Shown in pieces: positions 9,170 to 17,369 of a DNA stretch of 64,000 bases. Source of the DNA: Rhizobiaceae bacterium (GTDB lineage: Bacteria; Pseudomonadota; Alphaproteobacteria; Rhizobiales; Rhizobiaceae); the NCBI GenBank assembly GCA_014238155.1, contig JABABQ010000028.1, positions 1 through 64,000 on the forward strand. Reading direction: 5' to 3'. The translations under genes and the position numbers were made by a program. Under the pieces are notes generated by a model. That model did no database searches and was not told where the DNA came from. It worked only from the letters and a program-made list of their open reading frames with translations. Positions within the stretch are counted from its first letter, which is position 1. Every line of letters starts with the position of its first letter.

Positions 9170-9994
9170 CTATCTCTGATGCGGATCATCTTCGTCGGCG
9201 GGCGGATCACGCAACTCCAGCTTCAGATAGTCAAACCCAAACTCGATGGTCGGTTTGATGATCTTGAAATAGGGAGACAAATCAAAATCTCTTGGAGCAA
9301 ACAGCGAATGGTGGCGAATGTGCAAAATCTCGCCCACCGCATAGTTTTCACAATCATCATCCAGGCAATCTTTGAGTTTGGTGATATCCGGCAGGATCGG
9401 GTAGCGAACGGACTGGTAGGCCTGTGCAATCAGGGTTGAACAGATGGCGCGGGTCGGGTCGCCGGATCCAAAGGACAACATTTTTCGTCGCCAGCGGATT
9501 GGTACCGGAGGTGTTGGCAACAAATAGCGCAACAGATCGACTATGTTGTGAGTGTCGTAAGCTTTGCCGACACTGTCGACCATAAACCGAACCACAGCCT
9601 TTCGGTCAGTTTTTGTCAGGCCAACCGGCCGACAAATGCGGGTATTATAGGTTTCATATTTTTCCAGCGGGCGTGCAACACACCCTTCCCCTAAATTTAC
9701 CTCAATCAGGCACGGATATTTGCCGTCCTCATCCTGGGGCAGAATTTCGCCGACATATAGAGCCGAGTGAGACCAGGTGGACTGGGTCAGATATTTTATC
9801 GCAGCCGAGACCTTCTGATTACCTTCAATCAGCAATACGTCGCCCGGCTCCAGCGCCCGTCGCAGGCTTTCAGGATCCGATGGCGTATAGGGTTCATAGC
9901 CAGAGGACTGAGCCGTCACTTTGCCGGCGATGAATTCGGCCAGCTTATCAAGAATAGAACGCGACTCGCTCAATGGCTCCTCCTGTCTCGCCAT
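9170..9994 (-). CDS. YiiX/YebB-like permuted papain-fold amidase/peptidase
   Basis: The 274-residue protein matches the circularly permuted NlpC/P60-like (YiiX, DUF830-type) fold. It contains a catalytic histidine in TWSHSALYVGEI (about residues 73-84) and a cysteine late in the chain in AICSTLIAQAYQ (about residue 185). This His-before-Cys order defines the permuted group. LEPGDVLLIEG precedes the histidine, as in other members. No signal peptide is visible, so it is probably cytoplasmic. Substrates of this group are mostly unknown; lipid or peptide amide bonds are proposed. It lies upstream of lepA on the same strand and divergent from mbfA. Confidence 0.75.
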   Translation of the reverse strand: MARQEEPLSESRSILDKLAEFIAGKVTAQSSGYEPYTPSDPESLRRALEPGDVLLIEGNQKVSAAIKYLTQSTWSHSALYVGEILPQDEDGKYPCLIEVNLGEGCVARPLEKYETYNTRICRPVGLTKTDRKAVVRFMVDSVGKAYDTHNIVDLLRYLLPTPPVPIRWRRKMLSFGSGDPTRAICSTLIAQAYQSVRYPILPDITKLKDCLDDDCENYAVGEILHIRHHSLFAPRDFDLSPYFKIIKPTIEFGFDYLKLELRDPPADEDDPHQR

Positions 9995-10131
9995 GCATAA
10001 TGTTCAGATTTCAACTGGCAGGCAACATTGTTCATGGTGGAGTTATTGGTCATTGCACCCTATTGTTTCAAGATAATTCACGTGAAATTGCATGTTGTTG
10101 AGCAAGCAGTTTTTCCAGTCAGGACCATCGA

Positions 10132-11130
10132 ATGCTTCTCTCACGTTTCGCACGTCCCTTTTTTAACAATGCAAAGCGGGCGTTTGACTCCCTGTCTGAA
10201 CAGGAAATTCTGGCGCTGGCCATTTCGAGCGAAGAAGAAGATGCACGTATTTATCAGACCTATGCCGACGGTTTGCGCGACGAATTCCCTGCCTCTGCCG
10301 GAGTTTTTGACGAAATGGCAGCCGAGGAGCATGAACATCGCAGACTTCTGCTGGAACTTCATCAAACGCGTTTTGGCGACACGGTTCCGCTGATTCGCCG
10401 CGAGCACGTGCGCGGTTTTTATGAACGCAAGCCCGACTGGCTGGTCCGTCCTTTGGGGGTTGAAAATGTGCGCAAACAGGCCGTCGCCATGGAAGATCAG
10501 GCCCGGAGGTTTTATCTCCAGGCCGCGCAGTCAGCCCGCGATGTATCGACCCGCAAACTGCTGGGAGATCTTGCTGAAGCTGAAACCTCACACATGTCGC
10601 TGGCCGGAAAGCTGACCGACGCTATCATCGATTCCGGCGCCGTTGATGAAGAGGCTGAAACGGAGCAGCGCAGGTTCCTGCTTACGTATGTCCAGCCTGG
10701 CCTGGCTGGGTTGATGGATGGATCGGTTTCCACTCTGGCACCGGTATTCGCCGCCGCCTTTGCGACCAAAGATACCTGGGAAACATTCTTGATTGGTCTG
10801 GCCGCCTCCATAGGAGCAGGCATTTCCATGGGTTTTACAGAGGCGCTATCTGATGATGGCAAGCTGACCGGACGCGGATCGCCACTCAAGCGGGGCCTGG
10901 CTTCCGGCGTGATGACCACAATTGGTGGTCTGGGTCATGCTCTGCCCTACCTCATCAGTGATTTCTGGACGGCGACCGGGATCGCCGGAATTGTCGTGGT
11001 GATTGAACTATGGGCAATCGCCTGGATTCAAAATCGTTATATGGACACGCCGTTTTTTCGAGCCGCCTTGCAAGTGGTGCTTGGCGGTGCGTTGGTGTTG
11101 GCGGCAGGAATACTGATCGGCAATAGCTGA
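10132..11130 (+). CDS. mbfA: MbfA-type membrane-bound ferritin / VIT1 iron exporter
   Basis: This is a fusion of a rubrerythrin-like di-iron domain (about residues 20-160) and a VIT1-like transporter domain (about 170-332). Iron ligands are visible as clustered acids: SSEEEDARIYQTY, AAEEHEH, AMEDQARRFYLQAA and EAETSH. The C-terminal half is hydrophobic with four to five membrane helices, including GLAASIGAGISMGFTEALSDDG, the VIT family core. MbfA exports ferrous iron and protects against iron and peroxide stress in Bradyrhizobium and Agrobacterium, where Irr represses it. The upstream region has a TTCACGTGAA palindrome (10078-10087) but no clear Irr box. The 332-residue length fits the family. 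Confidence 0.9.
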   Translation: MLLSRFARPFFNNAKRAFDSLSEQEILALAISSEEEDARIYQTYADGLRDEFPASAGVFDEMAAEEHEHRRLLLELHQTRFGDTVPLIRREHVRGFYERKPDWLVRPLGVENVRKQAVAMEDQARRFYLQAAQSARDVSTRKLLGDLAEAETSHMSLAGKLTDAIIDSGAVDEEAETEQRRFLLTYVQPGLAGLMDGSVSTLAPVFAAAFATKDTWETFLIGLAASIGAGISMGFTEALSDDGKLTGRGSPLKRGLASGVMTTIGGLGHALPYLISDFWTATGIAGIVVVIELWAIAWIQNRYMDTPFFRAALQVVLGGALVLAAGILIGNS

Positions 11131-11152
11131 CCTCGTTGGAGGTTTATATATT

Positions 11153-11926
11153 TCATGTCATCTGTGCGATGGTTCGTTTCAACAATTTAATATCTTCTTC
11201 ACGTGACAGTCGGTGATCACCATCCTTGATCAAAGTCATCTGAACATCGTCATGAGCGAGAACTTCCACCAGCTCAAGCGCATGGGCATAGGGAACGTCC
11301 GGGTCTTTCATACCTTGCAGAATGCGTACCGGAACACCAACCGCCAGATCCCCGCTCAACACCTGATTGTCACGGCCATCTTCGATCAGTGCGCGGGTAA
11401 TAATATTGGGCTCATCTGAATAGGCACTGGGCTCCTCAATGTAGCCCTTGTCCTGAAGTTCCTTGCGCTGTTCAACTGAAAATGCCGGTTCCATAAGACG
11501 GGTGGCAAAATCCGGTGCTGGGGCAATCAGCAACAAACCTGCCAGCCTGCTTTGCTCTTCACGTTTCTTCAATTCCTGTGCCAGACGCAGGGCAATCCAG
11601 CCTCCCATCGATGACCCAACAAGAATTTGCGGCCCTTCTGTACAGGCCAGAAGAACAGCCAGACTCTCGTCGACCCAGCGAGAAATTGTCCCGTCGACAA
11701 ATTTTCCCCCCGATAAACCATGCCCAGAATAGTCAAATCGCAGGCTCGCACAGCCAATTCGTGCCGCCTCGTCAACCATTGCCAGCGCCTTGGTTCCTTC
11801 CATGTCGGAGCGAAAACCACCAAGCCAGATAAATCCGGGCTTTTCTTTACCAGTACCACTGATTGGCGCCGCCGCCTGCATAAAGGCAATGTCGACCGTT
11901 TGGTCATTCCAGATGTGGCTGAGCAT
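11153..11926 (-). CDS. Alpha/beta hydrolase (serine hydrolase, ABHD10-like)
   Basis: This is a 257-residue alpha/beta-hydrolase-fold enzyme. The nucleophile elbow is LVGSSMGGWIALRLA, with the serine inside G-S-S-M-G. The acid is probably in GMKDPDVPY and the catalytic histidine in KDGDHRLSRE near the C-terminus. FIWLGGFRSDMEGTKA and LRFDYSGHGLSGG match the group related to mitochondrial ABHD10 palmitoyl thioesterase, common in alphaproteobacteria. I chose the ATG at 11926 (MLSHIWNDQ). A longer frame reaches 12184 but overlaps the divergent glycosyltransferase gene and adds no conserved sequence. An ATG at 11989 is also possible. The physiological substrate is unknown. Confidence 0.8.
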   Translation of the reverse strand: MLSHIWNDQTVDIAFMQAAAPISGTGKEKPGFIWLGGFRSDMEGTKALAMVDEAARIGCASLRFDYSGHGLSGGKFVDGTISRWVDESLAVLLACTEGPQILVGSSMGGWIALRLAQELKKREEQSRLAGLLLIAPAPDFATRLMEPAFSVEQRKELQDKGYIEEPSAYSDEPNIITRALIEDGRDNQVLSGDLAVGVPVRILQGMKDPDVPYAHALELVEVLAHDDVQMTLIKDGDHRLSREEDIKLLKRTIAQMT

Positions 11927-12020
11927 TGATTTGGATTCCACGAAAATTACCTTTCGGTTTTGGTTGACGCCATGACGTACTGGCAGCATATCGTTGTAAA
12001 ACACTGCTTCGGCAAGAGAG

Positions 12021-13211
12021 ATGATGCAACCGCCAAAAATACTCCAGGTGATTCCCGCGCTTGAAACCGGCGGTGCAGAGAGAACCGCTCTGGATATCGG
12101 CGATGCCATTGTTGCGAAAGGCTGGAACTCCCTGATCGCTAGCTCGGGTGGAAGAATGCTCGACCAGCTCATGGCCAGCGGCAATCAACATTTTCCGCTT
12201 CCTCTGAACAGCAAAAATCCATTCACCATCTTGCGCAATGGCACACGCCTCGCCAGGCTAATTGAGCGAGAGAGTATCGACATCATTCATGCGCGGTCCC
12301 GAGCTCCTGCGTGGTCGGCATTTCTTGCCGCCCGGCGTACCGGGATTCCGTTTGTCACCACCTATCATGGTTCCTACAACCAAAAGTCCTGGCCAAAGGC
12401 CTTGTATAATTCTGTAATGGCGCGGGCTGACGTCGTGATTGCCAATTCGGGCTGGACTGGTGATCTGATAGCGTCGCGAAACCCCTGGGCAAAAAGCCGA
12501 ATCAAGATTATTCACCGGGGCACAGATTTTACTCACTTTTCGAAGCGGTCAATTTCAGAACAACGTCTGACGGCACTTCGCCAAGAATGGTCTTTGACTG
12601 CTGATCATATCCCGATTGTTCAGTTGGCCCGATTGACCGGGTGGAAGGGTCAGGAAACCCTCATTGAAGCCGCCAGCAAGATCGTCGAGGACTATCCCGA
12701 CGCCCGTTTCATTCTGGCGGGCGATGAGCAAGGGCATTCAAACTATCTGGCGCGCCTGAAACGACGGATTGCCGAACTTGGAGTTGAGGATCACGTCTTG
12801 TTGCCGGGCCATTGTGACGATCCGGCCGCCGCGATGGCACTATCAGAACTGGTGGTGGTGGCGTCGACGCAAGCCGAAGCTTTTGGACGCGCAGCTGTTG
12901 AAGCCGGAGCGCTGGAAAAACCGGTCATTGTCAGCGACATTGGCGCGGTGCAGGAAACAGTATTGGCAACACCGGCGGTGGCAGAAGACAAGATTACCGG
13001 ATGGAAAGTGGCACCGGGAAATTCCGATGAACTGGCGCAATCGCTGCGTCACGCTCTCGATCTGACCCCAAATCAACGTCGTGAAATTGGCAAACGGGCG
13101 CGCAAGCGTGGCCAAGGCTATTTCTCGCTGCAGCAGATGTGCGAAAAAACCATGAACATTTATGAGGAATTGTTGGCCCAATCCGGTGAAAATCAGTCAC
13201 CAAAGGTGTAA
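12021..13211 (+). CDS. Glycosyltransferase family 4 protein
   Basis: This is a GT-B fold glycosyltransferase of 396 residues. The N-terminal acceptor domain opens ILQVIPALETGGAERTALDI, a classic GT4 start. The donor domain contains RLTGWKGQETLIEAASKI and the EX7E nucleotide-sugar motif in EAFGRAAVEAGALEKP (about residues 292-307). It probably adds a sugar to a lipopolysaccharide core or exopolysaccharide intermediate at the inner face of the membrane. Its donor and acceptor cannot be told from sequence. It is divergent from the alpha/beta hydrolase and about 108 bases upstream of infC, on the same strand. Confidence 0.88.
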   Translation: MMQPPKILQVIPALETGGAERTALDIGDAIVAKGWNSLIASSGGRMLDQLMASGNQHFPLPLNSKNPFTILRNGTRLARLIERESIDIIHARSRAPAWSAFLAARRTGIPFVTTYHGSYNQKSWPKALYNSVMARADVVIANSGWTGDLIASRNPWAKSRIKIIHRGTDFTHFSKRSISEQRLTALRQEWSLTADHIPIVQLARLTGWKGQETLIEAASKIVEDYPDARFILAGDEQGHSNYLARLKRRIAELGVEDHVLLPGHCDDPAAAMALSELVVVASTQAEAFGRAAVEAGALEKPVIVSDIGAVQETVLATPAVAEDKITGWKVAPGNSDELAQSLRHALDLTPNQRREIGKRARKRGQGYFSLQQMCEKTMNIYEELLAQSGENQSPKV

Positions 13212-13305
13212 AACCAATGGTGTTTTTCATTTCAGAACATGCTATGGGGCATTTGCATTTGAAGCTTAGATCTCCGCCAACCCGGCAAGATCGGGCACCA
13301 TAACC

Positions 13306-13322
13306 AGGAGAAGACCGCTATT
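13306..13322 (+). promoter_or_regulatory. Shine-Dalgarno and AUU start of infC
   Basis: AGGAG at 13306-13310 is followed by nine bases and ATT at 13320-13322. The strong ribosome site at ideal distance decides the start. The rare AUU codon is the expected sensor for autogenous control, because IF-3 discriminates against non-canonical starts. Confidence 0.85.
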
Positions 13323-13856
13323 CGTCGTCCACATAGAGCAGCCGCGCCACAAAAATCTGGCCCGCGCGCAAACCAGGAAATTACCGCTCCGGAAGTCCAA
13401 CTGATTGATGCTGAAGGAACTAACCACGGCACAGTTGCATTAGATGCCGCCCAGGAAATGGCTCTGGAAGCCGGCTTGGATCTGGTCGAAATTTCACCGA
13501 CCAACCGTCCGCCAATCTGCAAGATCCTCGATTTCGGCAAGTATAAATACGCCGCTCAGAAAAAAGCAGCCGAGGCACGCAAGAAGCAAAAAACCATCGA
13601 AGTCAAAGAGATCAAGATGCGCCCAAATATCGACACGCATGATTATGATGTGAAGATGCGGGCGGTAAAACGCTTTTTTGATGATGGTGACAAAGTCAAG
13701 ATTACCCTGCGGTTTCGCGGTCGCGAGATGGCCCATATGAATTTGGGCATGGATTTGTTGAAGAAGGTCAGGGAAGACACTGAGGATATTGCCAAGGTAG
13801 AGGCCGAGCCGAAGCTGGAAGGTCGTCAGATGATGATGGTATTGGCTCCCCGATAA
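13320..13856 (+). CDS. infC: Translation initiation factor IF-3, with an AUU start codon
   Basis: IF-3 binds the 30S subunit, blocks 50S joining and proofreads start-codon choice. The reading frame encodes [11 protein letters not shown], then the family core [40 protein letters not shown] and the C-terminal domain [16 protein letters not shown]. No ATG, GTG or TTG fits the N-terminus. Instead ATT at 13320 follows AGGAG (13306-13310) with a 9-base spacer and gives 178 residues, the normal length. A start at the first ATG (13458) would lose 46 conserved residues. AUU starts on infC let IF-3 repress its own translation, as established in Escherichia coli. A terminator follows the gene. Confidence 0.93.
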   Translation: MRRPHRAAAPQKSGPRANQEITAPEVQLIDAEGTNHGTVALDAAQEMALEAGLDLVEISPTNRPPICKILDFGKYKYAAQKKAAEARKKQKTIEVKEIKMRPNIDTHDYDVKMRAVKRFFDDGDKVKITLRFRGREMAHMNLGMDLLKKVREDTEDIAKVEAEPKLEGRQMMMVLAPR

Positions 13857-13877
13857 TCGCAGCTGAATAATGAATTG

Positions 13878-13914
13878 AAAAAGGCGCGGCACCAGAGATG
13901 GACTGCGCCTTTTT
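13878..13914 (+). terminator. Intrinsic terminator after infC
   Basis: AAAAAGGCGC (13878-13887) pairs with GCGCCTTTTT (13905-13914) across a 17-base loop, 22 bases after the infC stop. The stem ends in a T-run, so it works in the plus direction. It would also partly serve the minus strand, where the LysR gene converges. Confidence 0.85.
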
Positions 13915-13967
13915 AGTTTTCAGATAATCACCCCTATTATCGAGCAAATTCGCTACTGCGATTTACT

Positions 13968-14942
13968 TCAAATTGCGACCGCGTCGGGAGGCGTATGTTT
14001 TTCAGAGAACCAGGGATGTTGCCGTGCATTGAATGCTGATTTCAACCAGTCAATAACCGTCCTGACCTGCTTGTGGTTTCCAGCGTCGCGTTGATAGGTC
14101 AGATAAATGTCACTTCGGTAACGCAGATCATCCAGCAGTGGCACCAGATCCCGTTCCACGCTGTTGAAATAGGTCGGCAACAGGCCAATTCCTGCACCGT
14201 GACACACCGCCGCAAGATGTGTCGCACGGGTATTTGTTGTCACTACAATATTGCGGCAAGAAAGTTCAGGCACCAACGTCGCCCAGTTCACCTCATTATC
14301 TTGCGGTTTATCCAGTTCGACCAGACTAAAACGATCAAGATCTTCTCTCGTGTATGGCATTCCCCAACGTTCGACGAACTCGCGGGTGGCAAATGGCTGC
14401 GCGTGTAAATATCCCAGTCTCGTTGCAATGAGATTATCCTGGTTGGGCAAGCTGGTTTGAACTGCAATATCGCAGCGTGTGTGAAATTGGTCCGAACACT
14501 GCACTGCGCATCGAAAGTCCAGTCGAAACCCGGGGTTTGACCTCTGAAAATTCACCGATTGAGGAATCAACCAAAAATTTCCCAATGCCTCGTCGACATG
14601 TATGGATACCCGATTCGATTGTTCACGCTCAGCTTTGATTAACTCGTGCGACACTTTGAGGGAGGCTTCGAACATATCGTTGCCAGCCGCCAACAGGCGT
14701 TCACCGTGCTCTGTCAAATGCGCGCCCGACACATCACGAACCAACAACCGACAATTCATTTGATGCTCAAGATATCGCAGTCGCCGACGCAGAGAGTTTA
14801 CCGACCTGTTGGACTTTCTGCTGGCTCCTCTAAAACTGCCGCATTGAGCAATCAGCCGAAATAACTGAACGTCGGTCCAGTTAAAATTCAATTCCGAGTG
14901 TTCCATATTAGGAACAGGGCTAGGTATTTGTTTGGCGGTCAT
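13968..14942 (-). CDS. LysR-family transcriptional regulator
   Basis: This is a 324-residue LysR-type regulator. The winged-helix DNA-binding domain is at about residues 20-80: WTDVQLFRLIAQCGSFRGASRK, then the recognition helix in SVNSLRRRLRYLEHQMNCRLLVRD. The effector domain occupies about residues 105-305. GAGGG-like bases lie six bases before the ATG at 14942, which supports this start; an internal ATG at 14906 is possible. LysR proteins often control the gene transcribed away from them, here the glycosyltransferase split by the insertion element. The intergenic region is about 217 bases. The effector is unknown. Confidence 0.88.
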   Translation of the reverse strand: MTAKQIPSPVPNMEHSELNFNWTDVQLFRLIAQCGSFRGASRKSNRSVNSLRRRLRYLEHQMNCRLLVRDVSGAHLTEHGERLLAAGNDMFEASLKVSHELIKAEREQSNRVSIHVDEALGNFWLIPQSVNFQRSNPGFRLDFRCAVQCSDQFHTRCDIAVQTSLPNQDNLIATRLGYLHAQPFATREFVERWGMPYTREDLDRFSLVELDKPQDNEVNWATLVPELSCRNIVVTTNTRATHLAAVCHGAGIGLLPTYFNSVERDLVPLLDDLRYRSDIYLTYQRDAGNHKQVRTVIDWLKSAFNARQHPWFSEKHTPPDAVAI

Positions 14943-15159
14943 AAATCCCTCAACTGACCTAATGTGTATTGCATGGCGTATGGCAGATTAACTTTGACGC
15001 ATGCAGCAATGCAGCTTAACACTCAGATACAATTGGTTTTTTCTCGACTCGTCAAGTTGGCGATTCAAGGCTGGACTTATAATCCTGCCTGCCGGTGGGG
15101 TTGGTTTTGAAGGCCCTGACCCGACCTGACTGTTTTATGATTACGATGCGCAGGCTGAT

Positions 15160-16470
15160 GTGAACGGCGCCCATGATCATGATTGGTGGCAACTTCCAAA
15201 TGTTCCACCTCGCTTGAGCGACGACATCGAATTTCTGATTAAATATGGGTGCGATTTCGACATGCTGGTTGGCGTCGAAAGACGAGCCAAGAAACTGAAA
15301 CTGCCAGCCTCCACGGTTCTGATCGCATCGGGCGCGCTTTCTCAGAACACCTATTATCGGTTTATTGCCAAGGAACTTGGTCTGGAATATGTGCCAAAAT
15401 CTCCGATCGACCCTAGGCCAATTACCAATCTGGTTTCTCCCGATGAGTTGCATAAGCTGGCGCGCGTGTTGCCTGTCAGCAAGGTGCGTAGCACGGTAGA
15501 AATTGATTTTGGGCCGCGTCAATTTCATCTCGCCCCGGATCAAAAATTGCACCAGTTGCTAAAAAGGCATCTGTCACGCTCGATGCAACTTGCTCGCCGC
15601 TTAAAGATAACCAGTCATGATGCAAATCTGCAAAACCTGATTGAGCGCTGCAGTCCGTCACTGTTGTTCAACGCCAGAGACGGCTTGCATACCAACCTGC
15701 CTCAGTGTTCCGCAAAAAACGTCATTACAGTTGCCCAGACCTTCTGCCTGCTTTTGGCATTTCAGATTACAGCCAATCTTTGGAACGAATTTGACACTTT
15801 AGTACCCGTTCTGCTCCACGTGATCGCATTGTTGCTTTATTTGGGCAGGGCCGGCTTAAGGTTTTTCGCTTGGAACGAGCTGAAAACCCGCTTGGCCCCG
15901 CCTCCTGTCACGCAGATCGCCGACGAAGACTTGCCCATCTATTCGGTTCTGGTGGCGCTGTATGACGAAGCTGGTGTGGTCGAAGAACTGGTGGTGTCGC
16001 TTTCGAATATCGACTGGCCACGCGAGTTTCTGGAAATCAAATTGGTTTGCGAAGCAGATGATCGATCTACTTTGGATGCTTGCCACCGCGTTTTGGAAAA
16101 CAATCAATATCCAATGGTCTCGATTGTAAAAGTGCCGGCATGCCACCCGCGCACCAAGCCCAAAGCACTAAATTATGCCCTGCAACTTTGTCGCGGAGAA
16201 TTTGTTGTTGTATACGATGCAGAAGACCGCCCTCATCCTCAACAATTAAGACAGGCGTTTGACAGGTTTGATGCGGGGCCTGCAAATCTGGCGTGTCTGC
16301 AAGCCCCGTTGGTCATCGATAACCCTGAGCACAATTGGCTGTCGCGCATGTTCGCAATTGAATATTCTGCGTGGTTTGACGGGTTGTTGCCGGCTCTTGG
16401 ACAAAGGCAACTGCCACTGCCACTGGGGGGGTCATCCAATCATTTCAACGGTCTTATGTATCAAAGGTAA
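15160..16470 (+). pseudogene. Family-2 glycosyltransferase, 5' part, interrupted by the IS1595 element
   Basis: This is the N-terminal part of a membrane glycosyltransferase. Residues about 20-90 resemble the GspE/MshE N-terminal domain (LPASTVLIASGALSQNTYYRFIAKELGLEY). Two membrane helices follow at about 190-230, then the GT2 domain: LPIYSVLVALYDEAGVVEEL, the VVYDAEDRPHPQQLR metal site, and GGSSNHF. Genuine sequence ends at 16448; the next seven codons to the TAA at 16470 are read from the transposon end. The TED catalytic base and QxxRW motif are on the far side of the insertion, so this fragment should be inactive. The start is GTG at 15160. An intact gene would encode 640 residues. Confidence 0.9.
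16441..16448 (+). repeat. Left copy of the 8-bp target-site duplication
   Basis: CATTTCAA here is repeated at 19738-19745, immediately outside the two terminal inverted repeats. Eight bases is the usual duplication of IS1595-family elements. Confidence 0.95.
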
Positions 16471-16473
16471 CAA
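16449..16473 (+). repeat. Left terminal inverted repeat of the IS1595 element
   Basis: These 25 bases match the reverse complement of 19713-19737 at 24 positions; the only difference is T against C at position 4. The repeat contains AAAGG (16463-16467), ten bases before the ATG of the first cargo gene, so the transposon end may supply a ribosome-binding site. Confidence 0.95.
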
Positions 16474-16477
16474 GATA

Positions 16478-17107
16478 ATGGGGAAATCAAAGACTCCACA
16501 ATCGCACCGATATAGGTCAGGTTCGGCATTTGATATTGTTGAATGGATAGGCCGAAGCATGATGGACTTTGGGTTCGCCGGATTAGTCGATAAATTTGAA
16601 GACTATTTCGGGAAAAAGGTAACTAAGGGGCTTATGATATTAATAGGTGCAGCGGTTGCATCCGGTAGCATAAGTCTTGTCTTTAGTTTTATTGTAAATC
16701 CGCTATTTCAATTGGCTATGTTTGTCGCTGACACGTCTCCAGAAGCCTACTCAAAGTATGAAACAATCGCAAAAGGAGCCTTAGGCGTTCTATTGCTTAT
16801 TGGTTTGGGTGTGGCCGTGGTTATTACATATCAATACAAAGTCATGATGGATAGACTCCAAAGGCTCTTTGAAGAACATGATGTGCACCTGAACAAAGAA
16901 ATGGCGTTCCTAATTCTCTCGGCAGCGTTGGCTTATGCCGTGGAATATCGAAAGGAGAAAACCAGTCGTACATTGTTGAAGAAATGGGTTCTTGCCGCCA
17001 AATTCTTGACTGCGTTAGAGAAACGCCGGGAGCGACTTAAAACGCCTAAATCCGAATCTCCCGCTCCCCAATTGCCTCAAGACATTGAAACAAAAAAGAT
17101 GCGCTGA
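16478..17107 (+). CDS. Cargo gene 1 of the IS1595 element: hypothetical membrane protein
   Basis: This 209-residue protein has a polar N-terminus and two clear membrane helices, about residues 48-72 (GLMILIGAAVASGSISLVFSF region) and 96-120 (ALGVLLLIGLGVAVVITYQY region). A third weak hydrophobic stretch follows (MAFLILSAALAYAVEY), then a basic C-terminal tail. I do not recognise the family. The ATG at 16478 lies four bases inside the left terminal repeat. The longer open frame reaching 16259 is out of register with the glycosyltransferase and reads across the insertion junction, so it is an artefact. Its 3' end overlaps the convergent DUF6471-like gene by 62 bases. Codons are more AT-rich than those of neighbouring core genes. 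Confidence 0.65.
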   Translation: MGKSKTPQSHRYRSGSAFDIVEWIGRSMMDFGFAGLVDKFEDYFGKKVTKGLMILIGAAVASGSISLVFSFIVNPLFQLAMFVADTSPEAYSKYETIAKGALGVLLLIGLGVAVVITYQYKVMMDRLQRLFEEHDVHLNKEMAFLILSAALAYAVEYRKEKTSRTLLKKWVLAAKFLTALEKRRERLKTPKSESPAPQLPQDIETKKMR

Positions 17108-17267
17108 ACTTCCCGCGTGACAGCTTGTTAGCGACGTTTGCCTGTTTCTCATGAACTCCAATTTCCGCTAGCTTATCGACTAGCTGGCCATAAGTGACGC
17201 CCTTCCTTTTCAACTCTGCTTTCAGGACATTGGAGACCCTGGATTCCCATTCGGTTTGATCTGGCAT
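17046..17267 (-). CDS. Cargo gene 2: DUF6471-like small DNA-binding-type protein
   Basis: This 73-residue protein has the pattern WESRVSNVLKAELKRKGVTYGQLVDKLAEIGV followed by VANKLSRGKFSASFLFQCLEAIG, the layout of a Cro/phage-repressor-like helix-turn-helix (helices at about 8-20, 24-33, 40-50 and 54-68). It matches my memory of the DUF6471 family. AGGTGA lies three bases before the ATG at 17267, a convincing ribosome site. It is transcribed toward and into the end of cargo gene 1 and away from the transposase, so it could repress the element's own promoters in the 100-base gap. That role is inference. Confidence 0.75.
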   Translation of the reverse strand: MPDQTEWESRVSNVLKAELKRKGVTYGQLVDKLAEIGVHEKQANVANKLSRGKFSASFLFQCLEAIGEREIRI

Positions 17268-17369
17268 ATATCACCTATGATAAAAATATATCGTAAATGA
17301 TAGATAAGCTATTGCAATCAGTATGACAAGCTACTATATTCAGTATGAAGATACCGGAGATAGTACATT

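Noticed and set aside
10060-10090. Possible Irr (ICE) box before mbfA
   Set aside because: Too few positions match the expected symmetric TTTAGAA-type motif; it is mentioned only as weak similarity.
11927-12184. N-terminal extension of the alpha/beta hydrolase
   Set aside because: The extension overlaps the divergent glycosyltransferase gene and encodes no conserved hydrolase sequence.
13198-13227. Terminator after the GT4 gene
   Set aside because: Only a five-base CACCA/TGGTG stem with a long loop precedes the T-run, too weak to call.
15052-15552. 166-codon minus-strand frame
   Set aside because: It is antisense to the glycosyltransferase N-terminal domain and Arg/Gln-rich without family pattern.
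16259-16477. N-terminal extension of cargo gene 1 back into the glycosyltransferase
   Set aside because: The frame crosses the transposon boundary and is out of register with the host gene, so the join is accidental.
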